Shown in pieces: positions 52,091 to 63,597 of a stretch of 64,000 bases of DNA. Origin of the DNA: Polydactylus sextarius (taxonomy: Eukaryota > Chordata > Actinopteri > Polynemidae); assembly GCA_016801845.1 (NCBI GenBank), contig CM028913.1:24428565-24492564 (forward strand), given 5' to 3'. The position numbers and the translations under genes were made by a program. Each line of letters starts with the position of its first letter. Positions within the stretch are counted from its first letter, which is position 1. The notes beneath the pieces are model-generated. The model was not told the DNA's origin. It did not search any database and worked only from the letters and a program-made list of their open reading frames with translations.

Positions 52091-54479
52091 TCAGTTCCTA
52101 CACAAGCAGGAACTGACAAAAAAAACAATGAGGCAAAAACCCAGGAAATCAGAAAACCAAAAACCCACTGAAACCACAAACAAAAACGCTAATAACAAAC
52201 TAAAAGACAAAGAACTGACAGGAAGTAAAACACAAGAAGTAAATAAAATGAGATAAAACAAAAATCACTTCGTCCAACTGGTCGGAGTCCTCAGGGTAAA
52301 ACCGTGATAGAGAGATTGTTCAGTTAGTTACAGTTAGTTGGAAACATCCAGGAGGACGTTGAAGTTGTTGACCTGCTGCCAACACAACTTCCTGTATCAG
52401 TGGGTGATTGAGTCATTTTGGTTTTGTTGGTGGATCGTTGTAAAGACGACTGTCGTGGTCAAACGATCTACGGTTTTATGAATGTGTGACCGTTGACGTC
52501 AGTTACGACTGATGTCAACTTTTTGGTTTCTCAGAGCAGCAGCGATGCTGTATCTGCTGTATGTGATGTGATGTGTGTAGGAGGGAGGACTGTCGGGTCC
52601 TGTGGCACCACCACAAACCTTGTTAAGAGTTTGAGATTTAATCAGAAGACAGAATATGATGAGGTTATGCAGCAGCAGAGAGGAAAAGGTGCTGAGGCGA
52701 GACAGACTTCACTCACTCACTTTTGAGTCCTTCGACAGCTGCAGGAATTTGAAAAGCGTATAGACGTGCAGTTTCCTGTGTTTCAAGCTTTTAAAACAAA
52801 GATGAAACCAATTACTGCCGCTACAATGGACCAACAACCTGTACAGAAGAAGAATATCGATATTTACAACTAGATTTATAACTGTGGAGTTGATATTTAC
52901 AGTAATATGAAGCGTCGGGTCTCGAGTTAACGGTACAATAAGTCGCCCGGGCCCGACTCTGCTGCTACAGCCTGGATAACCCCGGGTTAAGAGCATGTGA
53001 AGTGCGGTGGAGGTTTTACAGCGTCTTTGATTACCTGTGTCGACAAGGACATGCTGACTTAGTTCTTCTGCGCCTTGACTGATTGGCCCCCACGGACAGA
53101 TGGACTCGCTGATTGGCCCCCGGCATACGGGAGGGCAGCGAACAGGAAATCCTCATAAAGAGCGAGCGAGATGATGAGGGATGTTCAATCTTCTGGTTCC
53201 CCAGACAACCACAACCTAACTTGTGCTCAGACCTTATCTGTTTCTGTGGCTGTTTCTGTCTCTTTTTATTCTTGTTTGTTTCACTGTTTAAGCTTCCTCT
53301 GTCTCTATAACTCTAACACCGTCTCAGACCCTCACACTTCTTCTGTTTTTTTTATTTTATTTTTTCTTTATTCCTTCTCACTTTCTGTCGACACTTACGC
53401 TTCTTCCTCTTTGTCTCTCTCCTCTTTCCTTTTTCCCTACAGCAGCTTTCAGAAAATTGTCTTCTGTGTGAAATGAGACAGAGGAGATTGGCTAGCAGTA
53501 TTAGAGAGAGAGGAGGTTGTAAAAATGACTCCTCCGTTGGGAAATACCCACAGCTGTATTAAGATTTCCTCGTCTCCTTGTCTTTTAAACGGCTCCCATT
53601 CTCCAGCTAATTGTTTTGAAGCCAGGCCTGTAAATCCCCAGTGAGATCTGGCACCACTCATTGAATTAGCCCGGAGTTACAGAAATATCTCTCTTTTATC
53701 AACCTTTGAGGGAGAGAAATATGAAATATGTCTTTTTTTTTTCCAGCCTCCTCATTTCTCTCTGCTTCAAATCTGCCAAAGTTGTTGCTGCGTTTCTACA
53801 TTTTAATGCCACCTAAAAGCATTTTTCTGCTTAATTCATCTAACCAAGAAACAGGAAGAAGAAGAAGAAAAAAAAAAGGACAAAGATTGGGAGGATTCAC
53901 ATCATGTCACAAGACTTAATCCACTGAGCCACAGGGATTCCTCCTAATACTGCGGTATCGAAATATGCTTACTCTGAACTTATTATTTCTGAGGGGTGAA
54001 GACCTCAAATAGCAGCTACCTTCTCCTCCTTTCAGACATTTTGTCATCTCCACTTAAGAATTTATGAAACCTGGGAGGTATAGCTTACCAGTGAGGCCGT
54101 TGGTTTGATTGAAGTAAAAGCCAGAACACACTGGAAGCAATTTACTGAAATGCGTCATTTGTTGCTGCTAATCTGAGACTAGTGTGACACGCTGCAGGTG
54201 GCAGATTTGAAGTGTCAGCAGCTGCTTTATTTCAACGCAATCACAGGCACCAGAGTCGAACGCTTCCTGAAGACGAACTTCTGCAACCTGTTTCACAGGC
54301 TTTTTTTTTTTTTTTTTTAAATCTGTATGTGTGAATTTCTGATGTTGACAGTTGGACAAAGTGATTTTGAAGAAACTGAGAAACTGAGAATCCAAAAACA
54401 GAGACGTTCATCAGCTTATTTAGCTTTGCTGGGATTTCATTCACCCATTTACAGTCATAGTTATGTTGAACCACACTAG
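52091..54479. other. Gene-free stretch with a possible conserved element
   Basis: 53445-53700 is non-repetitive and contains CAGCTAATTGTTTTGAAGCC and CACTCATTGAATTAG, homeobox-type sites in a patch that looks constrained. No exon is supported despite several open frames. Confidence 0.4.
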
Positions 54480-54715
54480 GTAAAAAGGTCAACAGGGTGA
54501 AGACTTTTGGTTTGACTGTGGAGATGTTGGACTGTTTTGGAGGCAGTATAATAGTCAATAATTGTTTTTTGTTTTTTTGTTTTTTCTTTTGCACCTCTAA
54601 TTTGGACCATATAGAGACCGTTCATCCTTCTGAAACTTTGCATAAAAAATGGGGGCAAATTTGGCTCCTAATGATTTTTCTATCTATCAAGGTCAAGTCA
54701 ACAAACTAGCCGAAT
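54480..54715 (-). repeat. Repeat C, inverted partial copy
   Basis: GCACCTCTAATTTGGACCAT through GGCAAATTTGGCTCCTAATG to GGTCAAGTCAAC is the reverse of the 36900-37000 and 57400-57500 text. Confidence 0.65.
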
Positions 54716-54739
54716 AGTGTGTCTCAGTTATTTATTGAT

Positions 54740-55030
54740 ACGCTTCTGCCGCTGGGTTTTAAAAATAGCGCTTTGTTGACTGCGTCATGAACCGACTTGA
54801 GTTACAACCAATCACCACTGAGTCAACCTAAAACCTAAAACCTGCCCAAGAACTTTTTAGTGCGAAAAAAGTTCCTACCCCTGGACATGGACTTTTTTCA
54901 TCCACTAAAGGTTCCTGAGTTTCGCTTCACAGGAAACTGTTCCTCTGGGGGAGACTCACTCTAACAGCCAAGTTCCTGTAATTTTACCAGGATTTTCCTG
55001 GAGTGGAAACGACCTGTTTGTCCCAAACTG
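54740..55030. mobile_element. MITE-like repeat (AGTTCCT...GTGGAAAC type)
   Basis: Contains AAAAAAGTTCCTACCCCTGG and AGTTCCTGTAATTTTACCAG and ends TTTCCTGGAGTGGAAACGAC, a style seen in fish hAT-type MITEs and in the 13550-14770 repeat. Boundaries are approximate. Confidence 0.4.
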
Positions 55031-55156
55031 TTGTTCACTTACCAGAAATGACGTCTTCTTCTTCTCCTTTTTATTGGTGAATTTCCATCAGGCTAACTTA
55101 TCGCTAACAATAACGTTCATTAACGTGAGCTAGTTTGTCATCCACATAGAGTTCAG

Positions 55157-55189
<33 letters not shown>

Positions 55190-56839
55190 GATAACTTTAG
55201 CTTATCAGTCGCTAGTTGTCACTTTACTTACGTTTTTCTGCTCATGTGATAACTTGACTGTAGACTGCATCTTTGTTTGTTTGTGGTCATTCGGTCGTCA
55301 TGGAGACTTGTTGCATCTTCTTAACGTAGCAACTAGCAACTTCTGATGACGTGTGACAGTGAAGTAGAGAAACGTTTTCACCTCAACGCTTTGTTTCAAG
55401 AGACGAGGAGTAAAATAGATAAATGGAATTGGCCCTAAAGTGCTTCACAAAAGATAAATTACGTTAAGTAATTGACCACGCTAGCTCCTCCTATGAAGTT
55501 CTCCTTAATCCTTTGTGTATTCCTTGTAACTGTAACTGTCAGTGTTTTAAAACATGTTTTGCAGAGATTTTAAAACCTAAAACCTCTGATATCACATCCC
55601 AAATGAGTATGTTTTTTTTTTTTTCAGAAAAACTCCAGCCCAAGGACAAGAGACTAATTTAATCCAACTGAACTATTAAATTAAAGTTAGAGACCTTGGC
55701 AGAGAAACTTTCTTTAAACGGCCTCACAACACAACACAACTTAGCCAACAACCTTGAGGTAGCGGCGGTGGTGATGGTGGTGGAGCACGGAGGAGTCGCA
55801 CCAAGGTGAAGAGACTTTACATCAGGAGGTGGAAGTGGTGCCAAGAAAACAACAGACATGAAGTAAATTGTTGCTTTCTGTGCATGAGTCAATTTCAGCG
55901 GCGAGCCAACAACCTTGACGAGTTGGTATATTTACACACATAAGTCAAAGACGGTTGTTTACGGTGCAACTCGGCGCCAACGGGACTTTGGAGTAAAGCG
56001 CTGGCGTCCGTTTGTATGTTAAGTCAAATTAAGCCAAGTTAGTTTGACTGATATGGATATTACTGGGCTGGATAGAAGCAGTTTTTTTTCCATATTCATG
56101 CTGATTATTTTTGGTCTCCCCACACAAAGCAGGATAAAATACTGCCTGCTGAACAGTTAGAAACCAATCATGGGCTTTGATGTGAAGCCTTGGCAGACAG
56201 CGAGGGCGAGAGAAGTGAGAGAGGAGGGAAGAGAAGCAGCGTTTGTGGGCAGATGAAGGGAAAGAAAGAGAGAGAGAAGAGAAAAACGTGTGCACACTTG
56301 AGAAGCACCCAGTCGCAGATTGAGACGTGGAGTTAAAAGAGCGTCCGTTCTGGTCAGGATGAGATGGTTGATTGTGAGTGGACCTCGTCCAGGAAGTATC
56401 TGGAGTGAATTGGAAGAGCTTCCTGTCCTTTGAGAGCATCTCTTTTAATCATGGCTGCTGGGGCTGTGGGAACCAGCCTCAACACGGAGAGGACACTGTT
56501 AATTAGACGGCATGTTACTGCACATCCCTGTAGAGTCAACACCCTGCACAGCAATGATTACTCTTCAGTCTCACTCACACACAAATCTCAGTCACGCTCA
56601 GTCTCTTTCATATACATAAACACTAACGCTGGGTGTTGATACTAGTTTCCTGAATGGATTCGATATCAATTCACAAGGTCAGTTCCATTCAAATCAAAAC
56701 TAAATTTGTAAATGTTACAAAAATGAACGTTTACATTAAACATTAAGTCTAACGTTGTTCTAAAAACATAGTTTTTATTAAATATGAGCCACAGAAGTTA
56801 ATCAAAAATATACCCAGCAACGTATTCAATACACAACGT
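55031..56839. other. Gene-free stretch
   Basis: GT microsatellite at 55159-55188. 56150-56560 is non-repetitive, with CATGGCTGCTGGGGCTGTGG and CTGTTAATTAGACGGCATG; possible conserved non-coding DNA. No exon supported. Confidence 0.4.
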
Positions 56840-58090
56840 AATCTGGAGCATCAGTCAAGGTCTTTCTTTGTGCATCTCATCAAGATGGAGGTTTCCCAAG
56901 CATGTCTAACTGGTTGCAGACCCCTGGACCAACTTGTTGACCTGATCTTGGATGAACACCCAGATAGTAAAATCATTAGGGGCCAAATTTGACCCGTCTC
57001 ATCTCCTCTTCTCCTGCTTATCTGGGTCCAGGTCGTGGTCTCAGGAGGGAGGCCCAGACCTCCCTCTCCCCGGCCACTTCCACCAACTCCTCCAGGGGAC
57101 CTGAGGCGTTCCCAGGCCAGCCTCCAGACATAGTCCCTCCAGCGTGTCCTGGGTCTCCATCAGGCCTCCTCCTGGATGGGGATGCCCATACCACCTCCCT
57201 TGGGAGGCGTCCAGGGAGCATCCTAATTAGTTGCCCTAGCCACCTCAGTTAGCCCCCCTCGACGTGGAGGAGTAGTGGCTCCACTCCGAACTCCTCACCC
57301 CCCTACGTCTGAGGCTGAGTCCAACCACCCTGTGAAGAAAACTTCTGGCCACTTGTATCCACGATCTCATGACTATAGGTGAAGGTCGGAAGGTGAATGG
57401 ACCAGTAAATTCTCCAAATTTGGCCCAGTTTTGGTAAAGTTTCAGAAAGATGTACGGCCCCTATATGGTCCACATTAAAGGTGCAAAATAAAAAAAACAA
57501 AAAGACGCCAAATCTCAGACAAAAAAAAAAAAAAAAAAAGACAATTATTGAACTAAACATAGACATGACGGCCTCAAAAAGAGTCCAAATCCACCACAGG
57601 GAAACCAAAATCTCTTACCTTGTTTACCTTTTACTTTTTAACTAGTGTGGTAAATCTGGGGTAAGACTGAGGTGTAGACCCAGTCAAGGTCTTTCTTTGT
57701 GGATCTGATCAAGATGGTGGTTTTCTGAGCATGTTCAACTGGTTACAGACACTTGGTCGACCTTGTTGACTTGACCTTGGATGAACATCCAGATAATAAA
57801 ACTATTAGAGGCCAAATTTGTCCCAGAGTTTCAGAAGGATGAACGGCCTCATTATGGTCCAAATTTGAGGTGCAAAAGAACAAACAAAAAGACACCAAAA
57901 CTCATCTAAAAAAACAATGATTTAACTCCAACACATAGTTATAACTGACCCAGAAATAGTCCAACATCCACCACAGTCAAGACAAAAGTCTTTACCTTGT
58001 TTACCTCTACTTTTTAACTAGTGTGGTTAAACCATAACTATGACATAGTTAAACCAAAGACCTTCACCTGCTTCCTCTGTGTTCACAGTG
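56840..58090. repeat. Repeat C, second array with a nested LINE fragment
   Basis: Repeats the blocks of 36000-37230: TCAAGGTCTTTCTTTGTG, TTGACCTTGGATGAACATCC, CCAACATCCACCACAGTCAA. Tandem internal units of about 350 bases. The block is interrupted at about 56990-57310. Confidence 0.7.
56990..57310 (-). mobile_element. LINE (RTE/Rex3-like) 3' fragment, minus strand
   Basis: In minus sense it reads MLPGRLPREVVWASPSRRRP, then GDPGHAGG, then GPLEELVEVAGEREVWASLL and RPRPGPR, the C-terminal end of an RTE-type ORF2 with a partial frameshift. It is nested in repeat C. Truncated and non-functional. Confidence 0.75.
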
Positions 58091-59034
58091 ACACTGATGC
58101 TGATAATTCAGGTGTTGAACTGTCGAACCTCTAGTTTGTTCATCTTCCTTATGAATTTTTCTGTCCAGTTCTTCTCAGTCTTCACACTTTAGAAACAGAA
58201 AGAGAGAAACACACTTGATTTATTAAAACATTCACACGTTTTTATTAAGTCCTTCCTGTGACTCATTAACTGAAGTGTGTTGAAGACAAAGACTGTAACA
58301 CTTTGTTTTGAGACTGTTAATAAGGAGATTGAAGCTTTGGGGCTGAACTGTAGGAGATAAATGTCTGAATGTTTTTGACAAATTGAGCAAAAGTTTTATT
58401 TTAATGAGCAAACAATATACTTTTTTTCTCACTAGAAATCCAAACTGTTTCCAGACATCTGCCTTTAGTCTTGATGTGGACACATCTAGTAGTTTTGTAT
58501 TAACGTCAGATTGATAATTTTGTCTAATTTCATACTCATGTAACATCAAACTAGTAGAAACTATCAGAAACAAAAAGTACCTCATTTTTTATTTTCACTC
58601 AAATCTCAGAATCACAACTTTCACCTCCTGTTAACTGGTTTTAAACTTAACAAGTCGTTGGTGGTTAGATCCGTTTGTACCTGAGATTCAAGACACTGCA
58701 CAAAGTGAGAAATAGTAAAACAGAAAACACAAGAAACCAGAACCAAGTCTGTGGAAACTGAGCATCTTCTCTTAAACTGTTTATCCTCAAAATGTGGAAA
58801 TAAAATCTAATGTTGAAGCATCAGGTTTTGTTTAAGTGGAGCTAAGTCCTCGTTCACTGAGTAGCTGAGTCCTTTCATACTTTATTTATATCTGATTGTA
58901 TCTGAGCATTTGTTAGTGTTTCCTGGTGTCGTAGAGAAGTTTCGATGCAGCTCTGACGTGTCCTGAACGTTACTGCGAATAAATGTTGGTAAAAAGCTGA
59001 TTCAGTACAGTAGAGCTGTATTTCACCAGGGTCT
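58091..59034. other. Gene-free stretch
   Basis: Nothing recognised. Confidence 0.45.
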
Positions 59035-59190
59035 GTTTCAGTTCCCAACTGTTTATATTTACAACAATCAACAGTCGGTGGCTTATTAATAAATTAATAA
59101 ATCCATATAAGCTATTTATATACATTATATTTAGTGTAATAACACTTTACTATAGTATTTATCATGATAACCCAGATAACAGTGTCGACT
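59035..59190 (-). repeat. Flank repeat unit, inverted
   Basis: TTCCCAACTGTTTATATTTA and AATCAACAGTCGGTGGCTTA are the inverse of the units at 31980 and 38500. Confidence 0.7.
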
Positions 59191-59430
59191 CTATTCATGC
59201 TACTGCTGAAGTGAAGTGATATTTTGAGCTTTATTAGTGGTTAAAAAACAACAATTTAGATACGTTTGGCTGACTGCCCCATTTACTTTCATTGTTAACT
59301 ATTTGGTTGTGAAAACAAAAGACGGTCAAACTGGATATTACTTCAACCAACGTAAAATATCTGTTGAGGGGAGTTTGACTCGTATTCATGGTGAAATAGA
59401 CTCTGGTTCATGTTACTTTGAACCGTCACT
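59191..59430 (+). mobile_element. TTAA-family palindromic element, right arm only (copy 8)
   Basis: Runs from CTATTCATGCTACTGCTGAA to GGTTCATGTTACTTTGAACC and GTCACTTG. One arm only. Confidence 0.85.
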
Positions 59431-61489
59431 TGAACTTGTTTCTTTAACCTTTTATGGTCATTTTTAAATCCATGTCGTCGTGTAGATCGACACTGTTGAT
59501 GAACAGTCTCCACTCAAACATGGCCGCCGCCTCTTCCTGAACCTAATCTCTGTCTTTATGAAACTCGAAGGAAAAACCTCTGATTTCATCAGAGTTTTAC
59601 TGTCGATGGTGAAAGTGGATGTTTTATTAAGAGAAAGTGTCAGAAATGATCATAAATTTTCAGCTTCACCAAAATGCAAACATTACAAACTTGGTCAAAT
59701 TAGTATAAAGTGTGTTACAGTTGTTGTAAATCTATTTCCACCGTCACTTAGAAACACACAAACATTTGTCTTTCTCTTCTTTTTAACCTCCTTCGTCTCA
59801 TTTCGCTTCCTCTTTTTTTCTGCAAGTTGTGTTTTTTTTTTCGCTCTGCATCTGTTTTTCTCTGTCACCTTCCTCCTCCTCCTCCTCCTCCTCCTCCTCT
59901 CAGCTGCTGTGATGAAGACATCACTATCCGTCTACATCCTCCGACGTCAGACGTCTCAACGTTGTTCAGGCAGAATTACATTCATCTACTGTGGTAATTC
60001 ACGCTCTCCCTTCGCTCTTTGTCGGTCGTTCTGACCATTTCTAAGCAGAACGGTTTATTTATAGGACCAATTAAATCTGGAGGAAAACTGTGGGATTTAT
60101 GTCTAAAAAAGCAGAATAGTTTTACATGTTTTTTAATCTCGAAGGCCTCGCTAGAAACTGTAAAGTGCTTGTCGTGTCGGGCGGACAGATCGTATTTGAT
60201 CTGAGGGAGATAGAGGAGAGGGAGGGAGATTTAGACAGACGACATGACTGCGTAGGAGTGGATCTTTTCTTAATTTTTATAAAAGTCTTTTTCCGAGTCC
60301 CTTGAGAGAAAACAGCAGGTAAATGACATCTGCTGCAGAAGAAGAAGAGGAAGAGGAAGAGGAAGAAGAGGAGGGGGGTTAACAAGAGTTTAGAAAAATG
60401 CAGTGTTAAGAAAACAGCAGCTACATGATGCAGCTGCTTTTTACACAGTCAACATCTAATTTTAACTCTGCATGACTCTGATTTTTGAATGTTATGATGT
60501 TATGATGTTAGTTTACAGGTACTTAGCTAATAATTGTGCTCAGAAGTTGAAGCAGCAGCTGTTTCTCTGCGACGAACGGGTCAAACGTGGTTCGAAGGCC
60601 ACGAACGTCTCGTAGCGAGAGAAGAAACTGAGCCGGTTTCTTCAGTGAGATATCACCGTCTGTGTCTCTGTGAACCACAAACAGCTGTTCACGCTTGGTT
60701 TTACACAAACAGATAAAAAAAAAAAAAAAAAACATGGTTGAACATGAATCAGTGCTGCAACCGGAGGAGAACCGTCATTAATGTAACATAAGGGATCAGA
60801 CCTTTTAGTCGCTTCTTCACAGTTTCAGATTTCAGCGGCAGCAGGTCGACACTGACACTTTCCACTTCCTCCTCTGAGACGTTTCCAGATTAAATGAGAT
60901 TTATAATCTTTGCAGTGTCTTTACCGGTTTAACACGACCGGAAAAAAACCTCCATCATGAGACCTGAACCACCACCATGAGCTTAAGAGCTTTTTAACAT
61001 TAACGAGGTGGAAAAATAGTCTCCTAATTAACACATAAACATAATAACATATTGAACTTTATTTGAAATTGTCACGTTAATGATGAAGTCGCACGTGAAA
61101 TTTATTTTATTTTTTTTACCTTCTTTAGCTTCTATGTGCTAATATATGTATCATATAGAACAATATTTACATATAAAAACAACAAAAAAAATAACAAGGA
61201 AGACGCAACTTTAATCGTGACGCAGTTAGCTAATTTAGCATTTTGTTAGCTTAGCTTTGCAAGCTTTAATTATTTATTAATTATTTATATTACTTGAGAT
61301 AAAACATTTAGTTAAAGATTTAGACTAAATAAACTTTGTTTCTGTTTTCCAGAAAAACATTTTTGTCTTTCTTGTGCTAAAACATGTTTGCCTTCAAAAT
61401 AAAAGCCCTCATCTTCATTATGTAACTAACAAGACAAATATTAAAGATTTTAATGTAATATTAAAAACAAATTATTATCATCAGATTTG
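59431..61489. other. Gene-free stretch
   Basis: A (CCT)n run at 59873-59898, poly(A) at 60716-60732 and GAA-rich sequence near 60340-60375. Open frames here lack protein-family character. Confidence 0.5.
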
Positions 61490-61576
61490 TAATTTTTCTG
61501 AACAACAGGTCGATGTGTCCGTAAAGAGTTAGAAAAATGATGAATCTGCTGATGATGAACACCCTTCATCACTGGT
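61490..61576 (+). mobile_element. TTAA-family fragment (copy 9)
   Basis: Only the central hairpin: AACAACAGGTCGATGTGTCC, AAAATGATGAATCTGCTGAT, CCTTCATCACTGGTT. Confidence 0.65.
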
Positions 61577-62335
61577 TCAAACCAGCATCCGAATCCTTAG
61601 TCTGCACTGCTACTACTGAGAACCTACAACTTGACCGTTGCAGTAGTAGCTACTACATAGCAAGCTAACCAGTAGTAGCACAATTCGTACAATGTTTACA
61701 TCAACGTCATGATTTTGCTGCTCGAAGCGAGGGTTAGCATCGCAGTCATAGCGGCCACTTTTTACACATATTGGTGATGTGAATAACTATGGACATGTTT
61801 TATTTACTAAAGTACATGTGGCTTTTATTTACTTAACAGTCTGCATTTGCATTTTAATGCAATCGCTTGTTAAGGTTTGTATAGAAACGGTCGGAAAATA
61901 AGTTAAACATCACAGGACATCAGACCCTTTTACTGTTCCCTGTTATCACTAAACACATTTGATTAAAATTGGAAAAATATCAAACTAATCTCTCTCTGGC
62001 TTCTGTCTCCATTCCCATTCACTAACAAACACATAGATGTGGTTGCCATCACTGTTTATTATATATAATTAATTTATCCCAGTAAGTATCAGATGTCACA
62101 GTTAGCGGGCAAAGTTTCTTCTTCTACAGTTTTCAACCTCCTGGTGACTTCTGGGATATCGTAGTTAGCGTAGTGAACATCACTTGTATACTGCAGAATC
62201 CTACTGAAGTAGTAAAACATCTGGGAACCTTTCACCTACTACTGAAAACATACTAAGGTATTCGGACGTACTAGAGCGTCGCTTACTCATTTTTGCTACT
62301 ACGTAGTAGACTAGTAGGGATATTTGGATGCAGCC
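61577..62335. mobile_element. MITE-like element with GGCTGCATCC-type ends
   Basis: The left end GCATCCGAATCCTTAG and right end ATATTTGGATGCAGCC are roughly inverted. CTACTACGTAGTAGACTAGT and GTACTAGAGCGTC lie near the right end. The GGCTGCRTCCRAAT terminus is common in fish non-autonomous DNA elements. No coding capacity. Confidence 0.6.
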
Positions 62336-62344
62336 ATGGTCTGG

Positions 62345-62880
62345 TGTTGAGTCTATTTTACCATGAATACGAGTCAAAGAGATATTTTCTAAACTGTCAT
62401 TTTCCCCTGATAAAGCTCAAAATATCACTTCACAATAGGTGATGAAGGATGTTCCAGTTCAGCAGATTCATCATTTTTCTTGCTCTTCACAGACACATCG
62501 ACCTGTTGTTCAGGAAAATGTTGAATCTGCTGATGTGGAACAACCTTCATCACCAGTTGTTATAAAACCAGACGTTGGGTAAGTCTTGTAAAACAGTGTT
62601 TTTGATAAACTCTGGGTTCACTTACTAAGTTATCAGTACTTCAGTTTATGTGTAGGGACCCTATTCATGCTACTGCTGAAGTGAAGTGATATTTTGAGCT
62701 TTATTAGTGGTTAAAAAATGACAATTTAGATACGTTTGGCTGACTGCCCCATTTACTTTCATTGTTAACTATTTGGTTGTGAAAACAAAAGACGGTCAAA
62801 CTGGATATTACTTCAACCAACGTAAAATATTTAGTTTGACTCATATTCATGGTGAAATAGACCCTGGGTTCATATTAATG
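62345..62880 (+). mobile_element. TTAA-family palindromic element, copy 10
   Basis: Shortened left arm from TGAGTCTATTTTACCATGAA, central hairpin, exon-like segment (62505-62578) with GTAAGT donor, then the full right arm to TGAAATAGACCCTGGGTTCA. Confidence 0.87.
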
Positions 62881-63557
62881 TCGTAGGTCATAAACAGTAT
62901 AGGTCATAAGCTCCGCCCCCTTCCATGTTAACAGATGGGACATTAAAGTCCAAGTTAAATAAATGTTTCTGTTACAGTTTGTTCAAGTTTTCATTCATTA
63001 GTTATTTGGTTTTATAAAAACAGTCACGTAATATAATTTTCACCTCACACACGACTCAAAGCAACAACATTTAATTATTTGAAATAACTTTACTCTGAAG
63101 ACTTCATTCCTATGCGTTGAAACGATTCCCAGGTTTTGCTTGCACAGCCTGAAACTCTGCTCTGAAACCGCGTGTCAAGGCCAACGCTGCTAAACGCCGC
63201 CAGTTGCATCAAAGCTGTTTAGGGACGGACTCGAAGAGAAACTTGTGGCAAGAACTCGCCCTCGCAGCCAACGACGGCCTCCGAGCCAGACCCTGACAAC
63301 ATGACTGATGCTAGCTGGCAGACGGCTACCAGCTCCTACTGTTAGAGAGGCAGGAGGATGGAGAGAGACAGCGGGGGGAGATGAATGGATTCGGGTCAGT
63401 GTCAGAACAGGATTGATTTGGATCAGAACCAAAACCACTGATGGCTTATTGAGACAGAGAGATGGATGGAGCGACGGAGAAAGAATGACTAATAGATTTT
63501 AGATACAGGATGTCAAGCTACCGGTTGGCTTCTGCTGGATGAAGGAGGTCATTGGAG

Positions 63558-63597
<40 letters not shown>

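Noticed and set aside
56029..56439. Minus-strand open frame of 136 codons
   Set aside because: Composition is low-complexity Ser/Phe, with no recognisable motif; overlaps a patch better explained as non-coding.
59558..60034. Open frame of 158 codons
   Set aside because: Pyrimidine-rich sequence giving Phe/Leu/Ser stretches; no domain recognised and no upstream promoter-like sequence.
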